This document shows positions 19,453 through 28,929 of a DNA stretch of 64,000 nucleotides, in pieces. The stretch is from Gelidibacter sp038243395 (GTDB lineage Bacteria > Bacteroidota > Bacteroidia > Flavobacteriales > Flavobacteriaceae): the NCBI GenBank assembly GCA_038243395.1, contig JBBSRC010000009.1, positions 1-64,000 of the forward strand, written 5' to 3'. A model generated the notes under the pieces. It was not told the DNA's origin. It was given only the letters and a program-made list of their open reading frames with translations, and searched no databases. Each line of letters opens with the position of its first letter. Positions within the stretch are counted from its first letter, which is position 1. Both the position numbers and the translations under genes were made by a program.

Positions 19453-20238
19453 ATGGAAAAAACAATGAAGAATAGCAATACTAATATTGAGACTCCTGCA
19501 TCCACAGGCGCGTTGGCCGTAAAAGTGGACGATTTAACCGTTGCTTACAACTATAAACCTGTGCTTTGGGATATTGACCTCGAAATCCCAGAAGGTGTGC
19601 TCATGGCGATTGTGGGACCAAATGGTGCGGGAAAATCCACTTTAATCAAAGCTATTTTAGGCATTCTTAAACCGATCGCCGGAAGTGTGGCAATCTACGG
19701 AAAGCCTTATCACAAACAACGCCGTCACGTCGCCTATGTGCCACAAAAAGGCAGTGTAGATTGGGATTTTCCAACCGTTGCACTTGACGTTGTGATGATG
19801 GGAACTTATGGCAGTTTGGGATGGATCAAACGTCCTGGAGTCAAAGAAAAAAAAGCTGCCTTGGAAGCTTTGGAGAAGGTTGGCATGCTCGCTTTCAAAA
19901 ACAGACAAATCAGTCAGCTTTCCGGCGGACAACAACAACGTATTTTTTTGGCGAGAGCCTTGGTGCAGGATGCGTCGATATATTTTATGGATGAACCCTT
20001 TCAAGGTGTGGATGCCACTACAGAAATTGCGATTATTAATATTTTAAAAGAACTTCGCAAAGCAGGAAAAACGGTGGTAGTCGTGCACCACGATTTACAA
20101 ACCGTTCCGGAGTATTTTGATTGGGTTACCTTTTTGAATGTCAAAAAAATTGCCACAGGTCCCGTGAAGGATATTTTTAATGATGATAATTTGACGAAAA
20201 CTTATGGTATTAATTATAAGGTCAGCGTCCAGAAGTAA
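19453..20238 (+). CDS. Metal ABC transporter ATP-binding protein
   Basis: A 261-residue ABC ATPase with Walker A GPNGAGKST, signature LSGGQQQR, Walker B SIYFMDEP and H-loop VVVHHDLQ. It energises uptake of the metal delivered by the lipoprotein encoded 280 bp upstream. The gap holds no convincing gene. ATG 19453 and ATG 19465 are both possible starts; residues before VKVDDLTVAYN are non-conserved. The permease genes follow after 380 bp of repeat-rich DNA. Confidence 0.95.
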   Translation: MEKTMKNSNTNIETPASTGALAVKVDDLTVAYNYKPVLWDIDLEIPEGVLMAIVGPNGAGKSTLIKAILGILKPIAGSVAIYGKPYHKQRRHVAYVPQKGSVDWDFPTVALDVVMMGTYGSLGWIKRPGVKEKKAALEALEKVGMLAFKNRQISQLSGGQQQRIFLARALVQDASIYFMDEPFQGVDATTEIAIINILKELRKAGKTVVVVHHDLQTVPEYFDWVTFLNVKKIATGPVKDIFNDDNLTKTYGINYKVSVQK

Positions 20239-20251
20239 CAAATTCCTGCGT

Positions 20252-20319
20252 GGTTACTGAGCTCGTCGAAGTATGGTTACTGAGCTCGTCGAAGTACGGT
20301 TACTGAGCGTGTCGAAGTG
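20252..20319 (+). repeat. Three tandem copies of a dispersed 22-bp repeat
   Basis: Units beginning GGTTACTGAGC and ending TCGAAGT start at 20252, 20275 and 20298 (period 23). The first two are identical. The third matches over 21 bp, inverted, the copy at 25093-25113. This sequence type (CTTCGACA..CTCAG) is a common dispersed repeat in Bacteroidota. Confidence 0.9.
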
Positions 20320-20439
20320 AAGGCAGGAACCTCCTGAACATAAGTCCGAGCATCAATAAATTTTAGATTATTGCGCAATGATTGAACGATTGAAGGATGC
20401 GTTAGTAATTAGCCGATAGTTAACAAAAATCACATAGAG

Positions 20440-20468
20440 ACGTTTCAGGTATTTGAAACCTGAAACGT
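20440..20468. other. Hairpin in the transporter operon
   Basis: ACGTTTCAGGT (20440-20450) is the perfect inverse of 20458-20468 with a 7-nt loop. Only two T follow, so it is a weak terminator candidate; it could attenuate between the ATPase and the permeases. Confidence 0.5.
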
Positions 20469-20592
20469 TTGAGAAGACAGACGACACTAAACATAAACTT
20501 TCATGTATTGGTGACAAAAACATATACTTAGAGTTTAAAATTAATAAAAAATTTCAGCCTTAGAGACTGAAAATTTTGAAATAAAAAAAGAG

Positions 20593-20612
20593 ATTCCTGC
20601 TTGCGCAGGAAT
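20593..20612 (+). repeat. Start-site palindrome before the first permease
   Basis: ATTCCTGC-TT-GCGCAGGAAT ends 5 bp before the ATG at 20618. It belongs to the family also seen before hemH, hemE, the crotonase, scoB and the exonuclease gene. Confidence 0.85.
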
Positions 20613-20617
20613 GTGAT

Positions 20618-21745
20618 ATGAACTTACAAGATTACTTTTCTTTGGTTTTCAGCGATTACACCTTGCGTACCATCACGCTGGGCACCGCCATTTTAGGTGC
20701 GGTCACTGGAATGCTCGGTAGTTTTGCGGTATTGCGAAAACAAAGTTTACTGGGTGATGCAATTTCACATGCCGCCCTTCCAGGAATTGCCTTGGCTTTT
20801 TTAATTACGGGAGCAAAAGACACTAATACCCTACTTCTGGGTGCATTGGTCAGCGGACTCCTAGGAACTTTTTGGATCAGAGGGATCATTACCAAAACCC
20901 ATTTAAAACCGGATACCGCTTTAGGTCTTATTCTTTCCTTGTTTTTCGGATTCGGAATGCTATTGCTCACGTTTATTCAAAAACAACCTAACGCTAATCA
21001 AGCAGGGTTGGATAAGTATTTATTCGGACAAGCTGCAACCTTGGTAGAAAGTGATGTTTGGTTAATGGCCATTGTCACGGGTATTTGTTTGATAGTGATG
21101 CTCTTATTTTGGAAAGAGTTCAAGCTCTTACTTTTTGATGCAGATTACACCAAGACTCTAGGCTTTAACACCAAATTTATCGATATTTTAATTACCACTT
21201 TTATTGTATTGGCCATCGTTTTAGGATTGCAAACGGTTGGCGTAGTCCTCATGAGCGCTATGTTATTAGCTCCTGCTGCTGCAGCTCGACAATGGACCAA
21301 CAGTTTGGGCACAATGGTAATCTTAGCTGCAATCTTCGGAGCGTTTTCAGGTGTTTTCGGTACGGCGATCAGTGCCAGTCAAAACAACCTTTCTACGGGT
21401 CCGGTAATTGTAATTGTCGCCTCAGTATTTGTTGTGTTTTCATTCATCTTTTCACCCAGCAGAGGTTTGCTATTCCGTCAAATTCGATTTATTGGCAATA
21501 GAAGAGATCTGGAACTCCAAAAAACACTCTCATTTATGTATCATATTGCAGAGACTCATGAGGATATCTCGCATCCGCATACCATTAAAATATTAAACAA
21601 TTTTCAAGGCTACACGCGGAAAACGCTTCAAAAGTTAGTCGATAAAAACTATGTCACTTTAGATGGCCCAATGTGGAGTTTAACGGAAGAAGGTTTCGAA
21701 ACAGCGGCCAACTTATATAACCAAAACATTAAAAAAGATGCATAG
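20618..21745 (+). CDS. Metal ABC transporter permease with C-terminal winged-helix-like tail
   Basis: A 375-residue permease of the MntB/ZnuB family with about eight membrane helices in residues 10-285; conserved parts include GDAISHAALPGIALAF and VGVVLMSAMLLAPAAAARQW. Ordinary members end near 280-290 residues. Here a soluble tail of about 75 residues continues (ELQKTLSFMYHIAETHEDIS, TRKTLQKLVDKNYVTLDGPMWSLTEEGFE), with the look of a winged-helix, DtxR-like domain. The tail could couple transport to metal sensing, but that is inference. It overlaps the next gene by 8 bp. Confidence 0.92.
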   Translation: MNLQDYFSLVFSDYTLRTITLGTAILGAVTGMLGSFAVLRKQSLLGDAISHAALPGIALAFLITGAKDTNTLLLGALVSGLLGTFWIRGIITKTHLKPDTALGLILSLFFGFGMLLLTFIQKQPNANQAGLDKYLFGQAATLVESDVWLMAIVTGICLIVMLLFWKEFKLLLFDADYTKTLGFNTKFIDILITTFIVLAIVLGLQTVGVVLMSAMLLAPAAAARQWTNSLGTMVILAAIFGAFSGVFGTAISASQNNLSTGPVIVIVASVFVVFSFIFSPSRGLLFRQIRFIGNRRDLELQKTLSFMYHIAETHEDISHPHTIKILNNFQGYTRKTLQKLVDKNYVTLDGPMWSLTEEGFETAANLYNQNIKKDA

Positions 21746-22898
21746 TTCGCAACTAGAAATACAGATAATTGCAAGTTTGGTCGCGATTGCATGTGCCATC
21801 CCGGGGACATTTTTGGTGCTGCGTAAAATGGCGATGATTAGTGACGCCATCAGTCACGCCATCTTACCCGGACTTGTGGTGGGCTTTTTTATTACCCAAG
21901 ACCTCAACTCCCCACTATTAATCTTACTTGCAGCACTTACAGGAGTCATTACCGTTATTTTGGTGGAGCAGATTCAAAAAACAGGTTTGGTTAAGGAAGA
22001 TACGGCCATCGGATTAGTTTTTCCGGCCTTGTTTAGTATTGGGGTCATTATGATTGCAAAAAATGCCAATGATGTGCATTTAGATGTAGATGCGGTATTA
22101 TTGGGAGAACTGGCTTTTGCTCCTTTCGACCGACTCTCCATTGGCGGCACAGATATCGGTCCAAAATCACTATGGGTTATTGGTACTATTTTAACTCTTA
22201 CCATTGGGCTCCTCATTGCATTTTTTAAAGAATTAAAAGTAAGCACTTTTGATGCTGGTTTGTCGGCTTCACTTGGTTTTTCGCCTGTGGTCATCCATTA
22301 CGGATTGATGAGTACGGCCTCCATAACAACGGTTGGCGCATTTGATGCGGTAGGTGCAATTTTAGTAGTGGCGCTCATGATTGCACCAGCTGCTTGTGCC
22401 TATTTACTGACCACTGATTTAAAGAAAATGCTGGGACTAGCAATATTCTTTGGCGTTTTTGGTGCCATTTCTGGTTACTGGATGGCGCATTGGCTGGATG
22501 CTTCCATTGCTGGTTCCATTACGACTATGCTTGGTGTAGCGTTTTTAATCATTTATTTATTTGCCCCGAGCAAAGGACTCATTGCAGTGATCTACCGAGA
22601 GAAACAGCAACGAATAGAAGTCTTATTATTGACCTTTTTACTCCATCTTAAAAACCATAATGAAGAGGCGGAACGTCATGTCAAACATCTTAACGAACAT
22701 ATCAATTGGCAAAAAGTAAAAAGTAAGACCGTTTTAGATTTGGCTCTTAAAAATAATATGATTCTCATTGATCATAAAATAGTATCGCTTACCGAAAAAG
22801 GCGACGAATTCACCTCCAAAGCCATCGATTATATCATTACCAATGAAGACACACAGATTGAAGATATGAAAGCCGATTTCTTTTTGTTTAGGGGTTAA
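21738..22898 (+). CDS. Second metal ABC transporter permease with soluble tail
   Basis: A 386-residue paralogue of the preceding permease, with the core MISDAISHAILPGLVVGFF and GAILVVALMIAPAACAYLL. It too carries an extra C-terminal region of about 90 residues (LLLTFLLHLKNHNEEAERHV, KVKSKTVLDLALKNNMILIDHKIVSLTEKG) resembling a winged helix. The two permeases probably form a heterodimer with the upstream ATPase, as in two-permease Mn systems (TroCD, SitCD). Confidence 0.92.
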   Translation: MHSSQLEIQIIASLVAIACAIPGTFLVLRKMAMISDAISHAILPGLVVGFFITQDLNSPLLILLAALTGVITVILVEQIQKTGLVKEDTAIGLVFPALFSIGVIMIAKNANDVHLDVDAVLLGELAFAPFDRLSIGGTDIGPKSLWVIGTILTLTIGLLIAFFKELKVSTFDAGLSASLGFSPVVIHYGLMSTASITTVGAFDAVGAILVVALMIAPAACAYLLTTDLKKMLGLAIFFGVFGAISGYWMAHWLDASIAGSITTMLGVAFLIIYLFAPSKGLIAVIYREKQQRIEVLLLTFLLHLKNHNEEAERHVKHLNEHINWQKVKSKTVLDLALKNNMILIDHKIVSLTEKGDEFTSKAIDYIITNEDTQIEDMKADFFLFRG

Positions 22899-22931
22899 TG
22901 ATACAATTCCTATAGTAGTAAATAATTTCGT

Positions 22932-22939
22932 TAACTTTG
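22932..22939 (+). promoter_or_regulatory. -7 box before the amidase gene
   Basis: TAACTTTG matches TAnnTTTG, 21 bp before ATG 22961. It supports this start over one 24 bp upstream, which would lie on the promoter. Confidence 0.5.
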
Positions 22940-22960
22940 ATATTCATCAAATATCTTACA

Positions 22961-23617
22961 ATGAAATATACCCTCTTTTTTATTTGTATGCTCATGCTCT
23001 TTGCTTGTGGCACGTCTAAAAAAATAGTCGATAAACCCATTATATTTGATGAAGAACGTATTCAACTTACCAAAGAATATCTTTCAACTCGTCATGGTTT
23101 AGTTATGGAAAATCCCACAATCGTTCCAAAGATGATTGTATTGCATTGGACGGTAATTCCTACCATGCAACAAACGTTTGATGTTTTTAATCCTTCACAA
23201 TTACCGGGCAGACCTGACCTTGCCACGGCAAGCAGTTTAAATGTTTCTTCCCAATTTATAGTGGATCGCGATGGCACAATTTATCGTTTAATGCCAGAAA
23301 CCACGATGGCGCGACATGTGATTGGTTTAAACCACGCCGCTATTGGCGTTGAAAATGTAGGCGGAACGGACGATTTCCCACTCACTAGAGCGCAAATAAA
23401 GGCCAACACTTGGTTGGTCAAGTATTTAAATAAAAAATATCCCATCGAGTATCTTATTGGTCATTATGAATACACAAATTTTGAAGGTCATGAATTATGG
23501 CTTGAAACGGACGAGGGTTACAGAACTACAAAAAATGATCCGGGCGAAGATTTCATGAATGCCGTCAGAAAACGAACTCAAAACCTCAATTTAAAATCAG
23601 CACCCACAAAGAAATAA
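22961..23617 (+). CDS. N-acetylmuramoyl-L-alanine amidase, lipoprotein
   Basis: A 218-residue lipoprotein (lipobox LMLFACG). An Amidase_2 domain carries His in IVLHWTVIP, the typical SQFIVDRDGTIYRLMPE, the conserved HVIGLNHAAIGVE and a late DPG motif with GHYEY. These are the zinc ligands and active site of the AmiD/PGRP fold, which cuts the amide between muramic acid and L-Ala. It lies 6 bp before an M14 peptidase gene, so both likely act on cell-wall peptides in the periplasm. Confidence 0.9.
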   Translation: MKYTLFFICMLMLFACGTSKKIVDKPIIFDEERIQLTKEYLSTRHGLVMENPTIVPKMIVLHWTVIPTMQQTFDVFNPSQLPGRPDLATASSLNVSSQFIVDRDGTIYRLMPETTMARHVIGLNHAAIGVENVGGTDDFPLTRAQIKANTWLVKYLNKKYPIEYLIGHYEYTNFEGHELWLETDEGYRTTKNDPGEDFMNAVRKRTQNLNLKSAPTKK

Positions 23618-23623
23618 CTTCTT

Positions 23624-25087
23624 ATGAAAAATATATTTACAATTCTACTGGCCATTTTTTCATATTCTGCAATAGCACAAGTTAATGATATGACGACAAG
23701 TCTATACGACAGCTACGCAAAATACAAAGAGCCAAGTCTGGACAAACGCCGTATCAAACACGAGGATATCCAACCTCTCATTAATAAGCTCAAGAGCAAT
23801 TCTATGTACGCCGTTCAAAAAGTCGGTGAAAGCATTAAAGGAAAAAACATCAGTCTTATTAACGTTGGTACCGGTCCTATTAACGTATTTCTTTGGTCGC
23901 AAATGCATGGGGATGAGCCAACGGCCACCCAAGCTATTTTTGATATTTTTAATTTTCTGAACAGTTCTGACTTTAAAAATGAAAAGAAAGAACTTCTCAG
24001 CAAGTTGACCCTTCATTTCATGCCGATGCTCAATCCAGATGGCGCCGAAATATTTACCAGACGCAATGCCTTGGGTATCGATATTAATAGAGATGCGCTC
24101 ATGTTGCAATCTCCAGAAGGACAGGTTTTAAAACGCATCAGAGACAGTCTGAATGCTGATTTTGGATTTAATCTTCACGATCAAAGCACTTATTATAATG
24201 CAGAACGCACACCTAAACCAGCTACAATTTCATACTTGGCACCTGCCTACAATTATGAAAAAGAGATCAATGACGTTCGTGGAAATGCGATGAAAGTGAT
24301 TGTGTTTATGAACAATATCATACAAAAATATGCACCTGGTCAAGTGGGCCGCTATAACGACGATTTCGAACCTCGTGCTTTTGGAGATAATATCCAAAAA
24401 TGGGGTACGAGTGCTATTTTAATTGAGTCTGGCGGTTATAAAAATGATGTTGAAAAACAGGAAATCAGAAAGCTCAATTTCGTTTCTATTCTATCCGCAT
24501 GTTATACAATAGCTAATGGAAATTATAAGACTATCTCTATAGACGATTATGAGAAAATCCCCCAAAACGATCGCAAGTTATTCGATTTAAAGATCGAGCG
24601 TTTCACGCATAAGCTTTTAGGGAAAGATTATATTTTGGACATTGGGATCAACCATTTGGAAGTTGAGGATAAAAATCATGATACATTTTACAACCAAGGC
24701 ACCATTGCCGAAAAAGGCGATTTATCCACCTTTTATGGCTATGAAACTTTGGATGCTACCGGATACCGGTTGATTGAAGGAAAGGTATATCCAGAAACCA
24801 TCCAAACCTTGAAAGACTTAGAAGCCATGGATATCTATGATCTTTTAAAACAAGGATATACTTACGTGCGTTTAGCCCAATTTTCACAAAATGAGAAAGA
24901 CGTTTCTGTGCCTATTAATATTTTAGACATCGATCAAAAAGTCCCAGGTTTCTTCGTGAGTATTGGCAACAATCCGAATTTTGTTCTACAGAAAGACGGC
25001 AAAGTAGATTACGCCGTGGTCAATGGGTACCTGATCAATTTAAAGACAAAGGAAAGCAATTTTACGAATGCTATTTTCTATAAATAA
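23624..25087 (+). CDS. M14-family zinc carboxypeptidase
   Basis: A 487-residue exported metallopeptidase with signal peptide residues 1-18 (SYSAIAQ). The zinc site is HGDE (WSQMHGDEPT) plus His in FNLHDQ; substrate-binding GIDINRDA and the likely catalytic Glu in ILIESGGY follow. About 170 C-terminal residues form an extra domain of unknown function. The family removes C-terminal residues; next to an amidase the likely substrate is a murein peptide, as for MpaA-type enzymes, but this is inferred. It converges on dacB. Confidence 0.88.
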   Translation: MKNIFTILLAIFSYSAIAQVNDMTTSLYDSYAKYKEPSLDKRRIKHEDIQPLINKLKSNSMYAVQKVGESIKGKNISLINVGTGPINVFLWSQMHGDEPTATQAIFDIFNFLNSSDFKNEKKELLSKLTLHFMPMLNPDGAEIFTRRNALGIDINRDALMLQSPEGQVLKRIRDSLNADFGFNLHDQSTYYNAERTPKPATISYLAPAYNYEKEINDVRGNAMKVIVFMNNIIQKYAPGQVGRYNDDFEPRAFGDNIQKWGTSAILIESGGYKNDVEKQEIRKLNFVSILSACYTIANGNYKTISIDDYEKIPQNDRKLFDLKIERFTHKLLGKDYILDIGINHLEVEDKNHDTFYNQGTIAEKGDLSTFYGYETLDATGYRLIEGKVYPETIQTLKDLEAMDIYDLLKQGYTYVRLAQFSQNEKDVSVPINILDIDQKVPGFFVSIGNNPNFVLQKDGKVDYAVVNGYLINLKTKESNFTNAIFYK

Positions 25088-25092
25088 TACAT

Positions 25093-25113
25093 ACTTCGAC
25101 ACGCTCAGTAACC
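25093..25113 (-). repeat. Dispersed repeat copy
   Basis: Exact 21-bp inverse of the third unit at 20298-20318, placed 5 bp after the M14 peptidase stop codon. Confidence 0.85.
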
Positions 25114-25172
25114 GCAGTTCGCTTTTAGAATTAAGATTTAAAACTAAGAGGAAAATACAGGAGTACTGTTAG

Positions 25173-26456
25173 CTAATAATGATCTCGCAAATATTCCAAA
25201 ATCTTCTGCATTTCAGGTTTCACAACATTGGAAGAGGTTACATAATTATTGTTCATAAAACTGAATATAAGTACCTCACCAGAATCCGTGACTAAATACC
25301 CGCTTAAACAGTAGGCACTGCTTAAGGTACCTGTCTTCGCATAAATATAAGGCGCTTTATCCCCTCCAAACCAATTTTTGAGGGTGCCACTTTTACCACC
25401 AACTGGAAAAAAGTTAAATAAACGTTCCCTAGGAATGTCCGTATAAAGTTTTTCTAATACTTGCACTAATGACAACGGTGTAAAAAGATTATAATTACTT
25501 AATCCGGAGCCGTCATACCATTTTGGTCGTTGTTTCAGAAACAGGAGTTCATTTTCCAGAATAGATTTTCTTATAGGATCAGCATCCAAAGTGTCAGAAA
25601 CGGTTGAAGATGCCAAAATCAAAATCTGCTCGGCAAGAAAATTATCGCTCACATACATCATGCGTTTATATAAACTATCCGAAGGAATACTATATAAAAT
25701 CTGTTCAGTCTTTGTATTGGTATAAGGTATAAATTCCACTTTATTAGGCAGCAAATCGTTCCAAAGTTGCTCGACCATAGTGGTATCCAATACAAATGGC
25801 ACAGCAATAGTATCTTTACGCGTAAGTTTGTAATAGAATTTATTCTCATTAAAATCCCTGCGCTTGTTCAATGTCGTAAAGCTTGCCTTAGATTTTAAAA
25901 ATTCCGGATAGGTTTTTAGATTTCCTTCCGGATTAGAAATGGACAGAACATTCCCGTATAACGGAAACGCACTGCGTTCGGGACTAAAATAAGTATCATA
26001 GTCTTCCCAAGCCCAACCTGGTCCAAACTTATCATTGGCGTAATTATCCGTGACTAATTTTACAAATTTGTGATTCTTTATAAAGTTCAAGGCGGTACTA
26101 TCCTTAAAATAAGGATGCAAGAAACTTGGATCTCCGGTGCCTTTTACAATTAACGTATCCTGATCCACCGCATATTTTAATGCAGGCACATTTTCTGGTA
26201 AATATTGTAAAGCGGTAAAAAGAGTAAAGATTTTGGTATTACTGGCAGGTGTAAAATAACGCTCCCCATTATGGTTAAAAACAGTATCCTTCGTTCTGGG
26301 ATTATACACCATAAATCCTGTAAATTGATTATCAAAAAAATTGGAGCTCAAGGATTTTTCTAAATGCTTGGAAACTTTAGCAGATTTACAGTTTAAAAAA
26401 AGAAGCGAAAGAATTACAAATAAAGAATATCGAAGGGTTTGCGAAGCTATTTTCAT
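25173..26456 (-). CDS. dacB: D-Ala-D-Ala carboxypeptidase/endopeptidase, PBP4 (S13) family
   Basis: A 427-residue lipoprotein (FLNCKS). The penicillin-binding triad is present: SxxK as SNTK (Ser72-Lys75), SxN-like SGLSNYN and KTG in YAKTGTLSSAYC. S13 enzymes trim or cut peptidoglycan cross-links in the periplasm. It is the last gene of a minus-strand group with the AONS-like and epimerase genes (84-bp gap), which together suggest cell-wall peptide turnover. Length is somewhat below E. coli DacB, normal for the Bacteroidota form. Confidence 0.9.
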   Translation of the reverse strand: MKIASQTLRYSLFVILSLLFLNCKSAKVSKHLEKSLSSNFFDNQFTGFMVYNPRTKDTVFNHNGERYFTPASNTKIFTLFTALQYLPENVPALKYAVDQDTLIVKGTGDPSFLHPYFKDSTALNFIKNHKFVKLVTDNYANDKFGPGWAWEDYDTYFSPERSAFPLYGNVLSISNPEGNLKTYPEFLKSKASFTTLNKRRDFNENKFYYKLTRKDTIAVPFVLDTTMVEQLWNDLLPNKVEFIPYTNTKTEQILYSIPSDSLYKRMMYVSDNFLAEQILILASSTVSDTLDADPIRKSILENELLFLKQRPKWYDGSGLSNYNLFTPLSLVQVLEKLYTDIPRERLFNFFPVGGKSGTLKNWFGGDKAPYIYAKTGTLSSAYCLSGYLVTDSGEVLIFSFMNNNYVTSSNVVKPEMQKILEYLRDHY

Positions 26457-26540
26457 ATCAAGAAATTAAAACATCAATATTTAAAGATAGGCTATAAATT
26501 GGAAAAGATAAAAATCACGTCTAGATTCTCTTCATGAACC

Positions 26541-27584
26541 TTAATGTTTGGATTCACTACCAAACTGCATCAAAGCCGATTTCAACTGCTCCAAATCGGA
26601 TTGCGTATGATTTGCGGTAATCACTATACGATTCATCATCGTATCATAATTGGGATATTTAAAATTAGTAATGATAATATCCTTAGATTTTAAAAAATCA
26701 AAAATACCAGCACCTTGACAATAAATCACGGGATAACTCGGATCATATTTGAAAAGTTTAGGCAAATCGATATTAGCATGTAGAAACTGTAGATTGTCTC
26801 TTAGTTTATTGAGTTGATTTTGCAATAAATCCTGAGCATCAAAAAAGGTTTGCAAAAAAATTGGATTCATCCCCGAAGCAGAAATAAAAACAGAATCATC
26901 TTGTATCGTCTGAATGATTTGTTGATCACCTGCAATAACGCCTCCCGAACACCCATAAGCTTTGGTAAGTGAACTGATCATTATTTTCTGTGCAATTTTT
27001 GGATGATGGATTGTTTCAAAAACACCGTGGCCATTACGCCCAATAATTCCCAAACTATGGGATTCATCAATTAATAAAGTGATCTGTTTATTTGGAGAAA
27101 TCGCATTTAAAAAATCAAAATTGGTGGGCTGCACCTCCAAAGATATAATGGCATCTGCAGCAATTACTACAGATTCCTTTAAATCATCTGTCAATCTGGG
27201 ATGCAATTTTCCCTCACCAAACAACGGCAAACTTGAATTTTTTAAAATGGCAGGATGTGTTTTGGGATAGTGATAAAAGTGTTCGTGGCTTTTTGACAAA
27301 TAATCAATGACCAATTTTCCAGCCAAGGTTCCTGAAGATACGGTTAGCGCCGCTTCTGCACCACTAATTCTTGCTAATAGCGCTTCCGCTTTTTGGTAAA
27401 TACCCAATTTAATATTAGAGTTTCTAGAACTGCCATATGCGGTACCCCAAATATTTATACTGTTATAAAGAAGTTTTTGAAAGTGAGGATTTGTGGCCAT
27501 CCCCAAGTAGGACGTTCCCCCAAAATAGAGATATTCTTGACCTTCAACTACAATCGTACTATCGGGAAATTGCGCAACGGTCAT
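26541..27584 (-). CDS. PLP-dependent aminotransferase, AONS/KBL-like
   Basis: A 347-residue class I/II PLP enzyme of the alpha-oxoamine synthase type. Features: GTSYLGMATNP, SSGTLAGKL for phosphate binding, DESHSLGIIGRNG with the PLP-contacting Asp, and Lys in SSLTKAYGCSGG forming the Schiff base. It is about 35 residues shorter than true 8-amino-7-oxononanoate synthase, and no other biotin genes are near. Four bases separate it from the upstream dipeptide epimerase, so a role in using amino acids released from murein peptides is more likely than biotin synthesis. The substrate is unknown. Confidence 0.85.
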   Translation of the reverse strand: MTVAQFPDSTIVVEGQEYLYFGGTSYLGMATNPHFQKLLYNSINIWGTAYGSSRNSNIKLGIYQKAEALLARISGAEAALTVSSGTLAGKLVIDYLSKSHEHFYHYPKTHPAILKNSSLPLFGEGKLHPRLTDDLKESVVIAADAIISLEVQPTNFDFLNAISPNKQITLLIDESHSLGIIGRNGHGVFETIHHPKIAQKIMISSLTKAYGCSGGVIAGDQQIIQTIQDDSVFISASGMNPIFLQTFFDAQDLLQNQLNKLRDNLQFLHANIDLPKLFKYDPSYPVIYCQGAGIFDFLKSKDIIITNFKYPNYDTMMNRIVITANHTQSDLEQLKSALMQFGSESKH

Positions 27585-27587
27585 TGG

Positions 27588-28601
27588 CTAATCTGTTAAA
27601 GTAACCCCAGTGCCATTAAGATCACTATAATAAACCATGCCGTCTTTAATCTTTACACCGGTGGCGATATCTTCTGACAATAATAACGCGCCATCCATAT
27701 CAACATAATCTAAAAGTGGCAATAAATGGGCAATGGCCGAAATACCAACGGTTGATTCGGTCATACATCCTACCATGGTTTTCATTTCCAATTGTCGGGC
27801 TTTTACCAACATCCGTCGGGCAGGAGTTAAGCCACCACATTTGGTCAACTTTACGTTCACGCCATGGAAATGCTCATAACATTTATCAACATCAGCTTCC
27901 ACTTGGCAACTTTCGTCAGCAATAATTGGTAACACAGACTGTTCAAATACTTTTTTATGACCTTTCCAATCATCCGCAGGCAAAGGTTGTTCTATAAACT
28001 CAACACCCAATTCCTTAAGTGCAATAGCATTCGAAATCGTTTCATCAGCTGTCCATCCGCAGTTGGCATCTACCCTGAAAATGGCATCTGTATGTTTACG
28101 AAGTTCTGTGATAATTTCAATATCTTGATGAGAACCCAATTTAATTTTATAAATCGGCCAAGGCACTTCTTTCAATTTAGACACCATCTTTTCAATGGTA
28201 TCCATGCCTATCGTATAATCAGTTAATGGAATATTGCTTATGTCATACTCCCATAATTGATATAACTTCTGCTCTGCTTTTCGCGCATACCAATCATTAT
28301 AAGCGATATCCAAAGCACATAACGCAAACATATTGTGGGATAATTGAGAACGCATTTTTTCCCAAAATTCCTCTGGTGCCATTCCTGACGAATCCGCAAT
28401 AAGCGGCTCCAATTGCTCCAAATCGCGCATCATATCTGGGACTCCAATTTTATAATATGGATTTGCTGTGGCCTCACCAAAACCAGAAATACCATCTTCT
28501 CGTAGTTCAACGACTAAGGATGACTGCTCATCATGAGATTCTCTTGAAATGGTAAAAGTGTGTCTTAACTTTAAAATAAATGGTCTAAGAATAAGTTGCA
28601 T
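27588..28601 (-). CDS. Dipeptide epimerase (L-Ala-D/L-Glu type), enolase superfamily
   Basis: A 337-residue MLE-subgroup enolase. The KxK base motif (YKIKLG), metal ligands Asp in FRVDANCGW, Glu in FIEQPLP and Asp in IIADESC, and the second Lys base in VKLTKCGG are all present. This subgroup includes L-Ala-D/L-Glu epimerases, which convert the murein dipeptide into a form peptidases can cut. It heads the operon epimerase - AONS-like - dacB. Specificity for Ala-Glu is supported by the neighbours, not proved. Confidence 0.9.
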   Translation of the reverse strand: MQLILRPFILKLRHTFTISRESHDEQSSLVVELREDGISGFGEATANPYYKIGVPDMMRDLEQLEPLIADSSGMAPEEFWEKMRSQLSHNMFALCALDIAYNDWYARKAEQKLYQLWEYDISNIPLTDYTIGMDTIEKMVSKLKEVPWPIYKIKLGSHQDIEIITELRKHTDAIFRVDANCGWTADETISNAIALKELGVEFIEQPLPADDWKGHKKVFEQSVLPIIADESCQVEADVDKCYEHFHGVNVKLTKCGGLTPARRMLVKARQLEMKTMVGCMTESTVGISAIAHLLPLLDYVDMDGALLLSEDIATGVKIKDGMVYYSDLNGTGVTLTD

Positions 28602-28929
28602 GTTATAGATTTTTACGCCACTCTTTCCGCTTCTATAAACCGCAGAGCTGACGCTTATTTATAAACATCGAATTTAATAAATATTTAAGTGATTTACACT
28701 TGGCATAGGCATTAAAAGATAGATTTATATGCTAATTCCATATATAAACTCTAAAAGACTATCCTATTTTTAAAATTTTCATGGAGTCTATCCAATCGAT
28801 TTAGAATTCATGAAATAGCAATGCCGTTTCGACAATTCTATCTCATATATCCCTCGAAGGTTTATTTATAAAAAGGGAAGAAAGGTTAAGATTATCCCTA
28901 TCCATCGTTACTATTTATGCCAACAAAAA
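28602..28929. other. Intergenic, nothing recognised
   Basis: AT-rich spacer between the epimerase start and the end of the TerB/DnaJ gene. No family-like frame, clear promoter or hairpin seen. Confidence 0.5.

Noticed and set aside
19245..19475. 76-codon reading frame between the binding protein and the ATPase genes
   Set aside because: No recognisable domain, overlaps the ATPase start, and other frames are equally open.
20440..20468. Strong terminator separating the ATPase and permease genes
   Set aside because: The stem is perfect but lacks a T-tract, and the genes form one transporter.
26541..27584. True biotin gene bioF
   Set aside because: The protein is short for BioF and has no biotin neighbours; it is coupled to a dipeptide epimerase.
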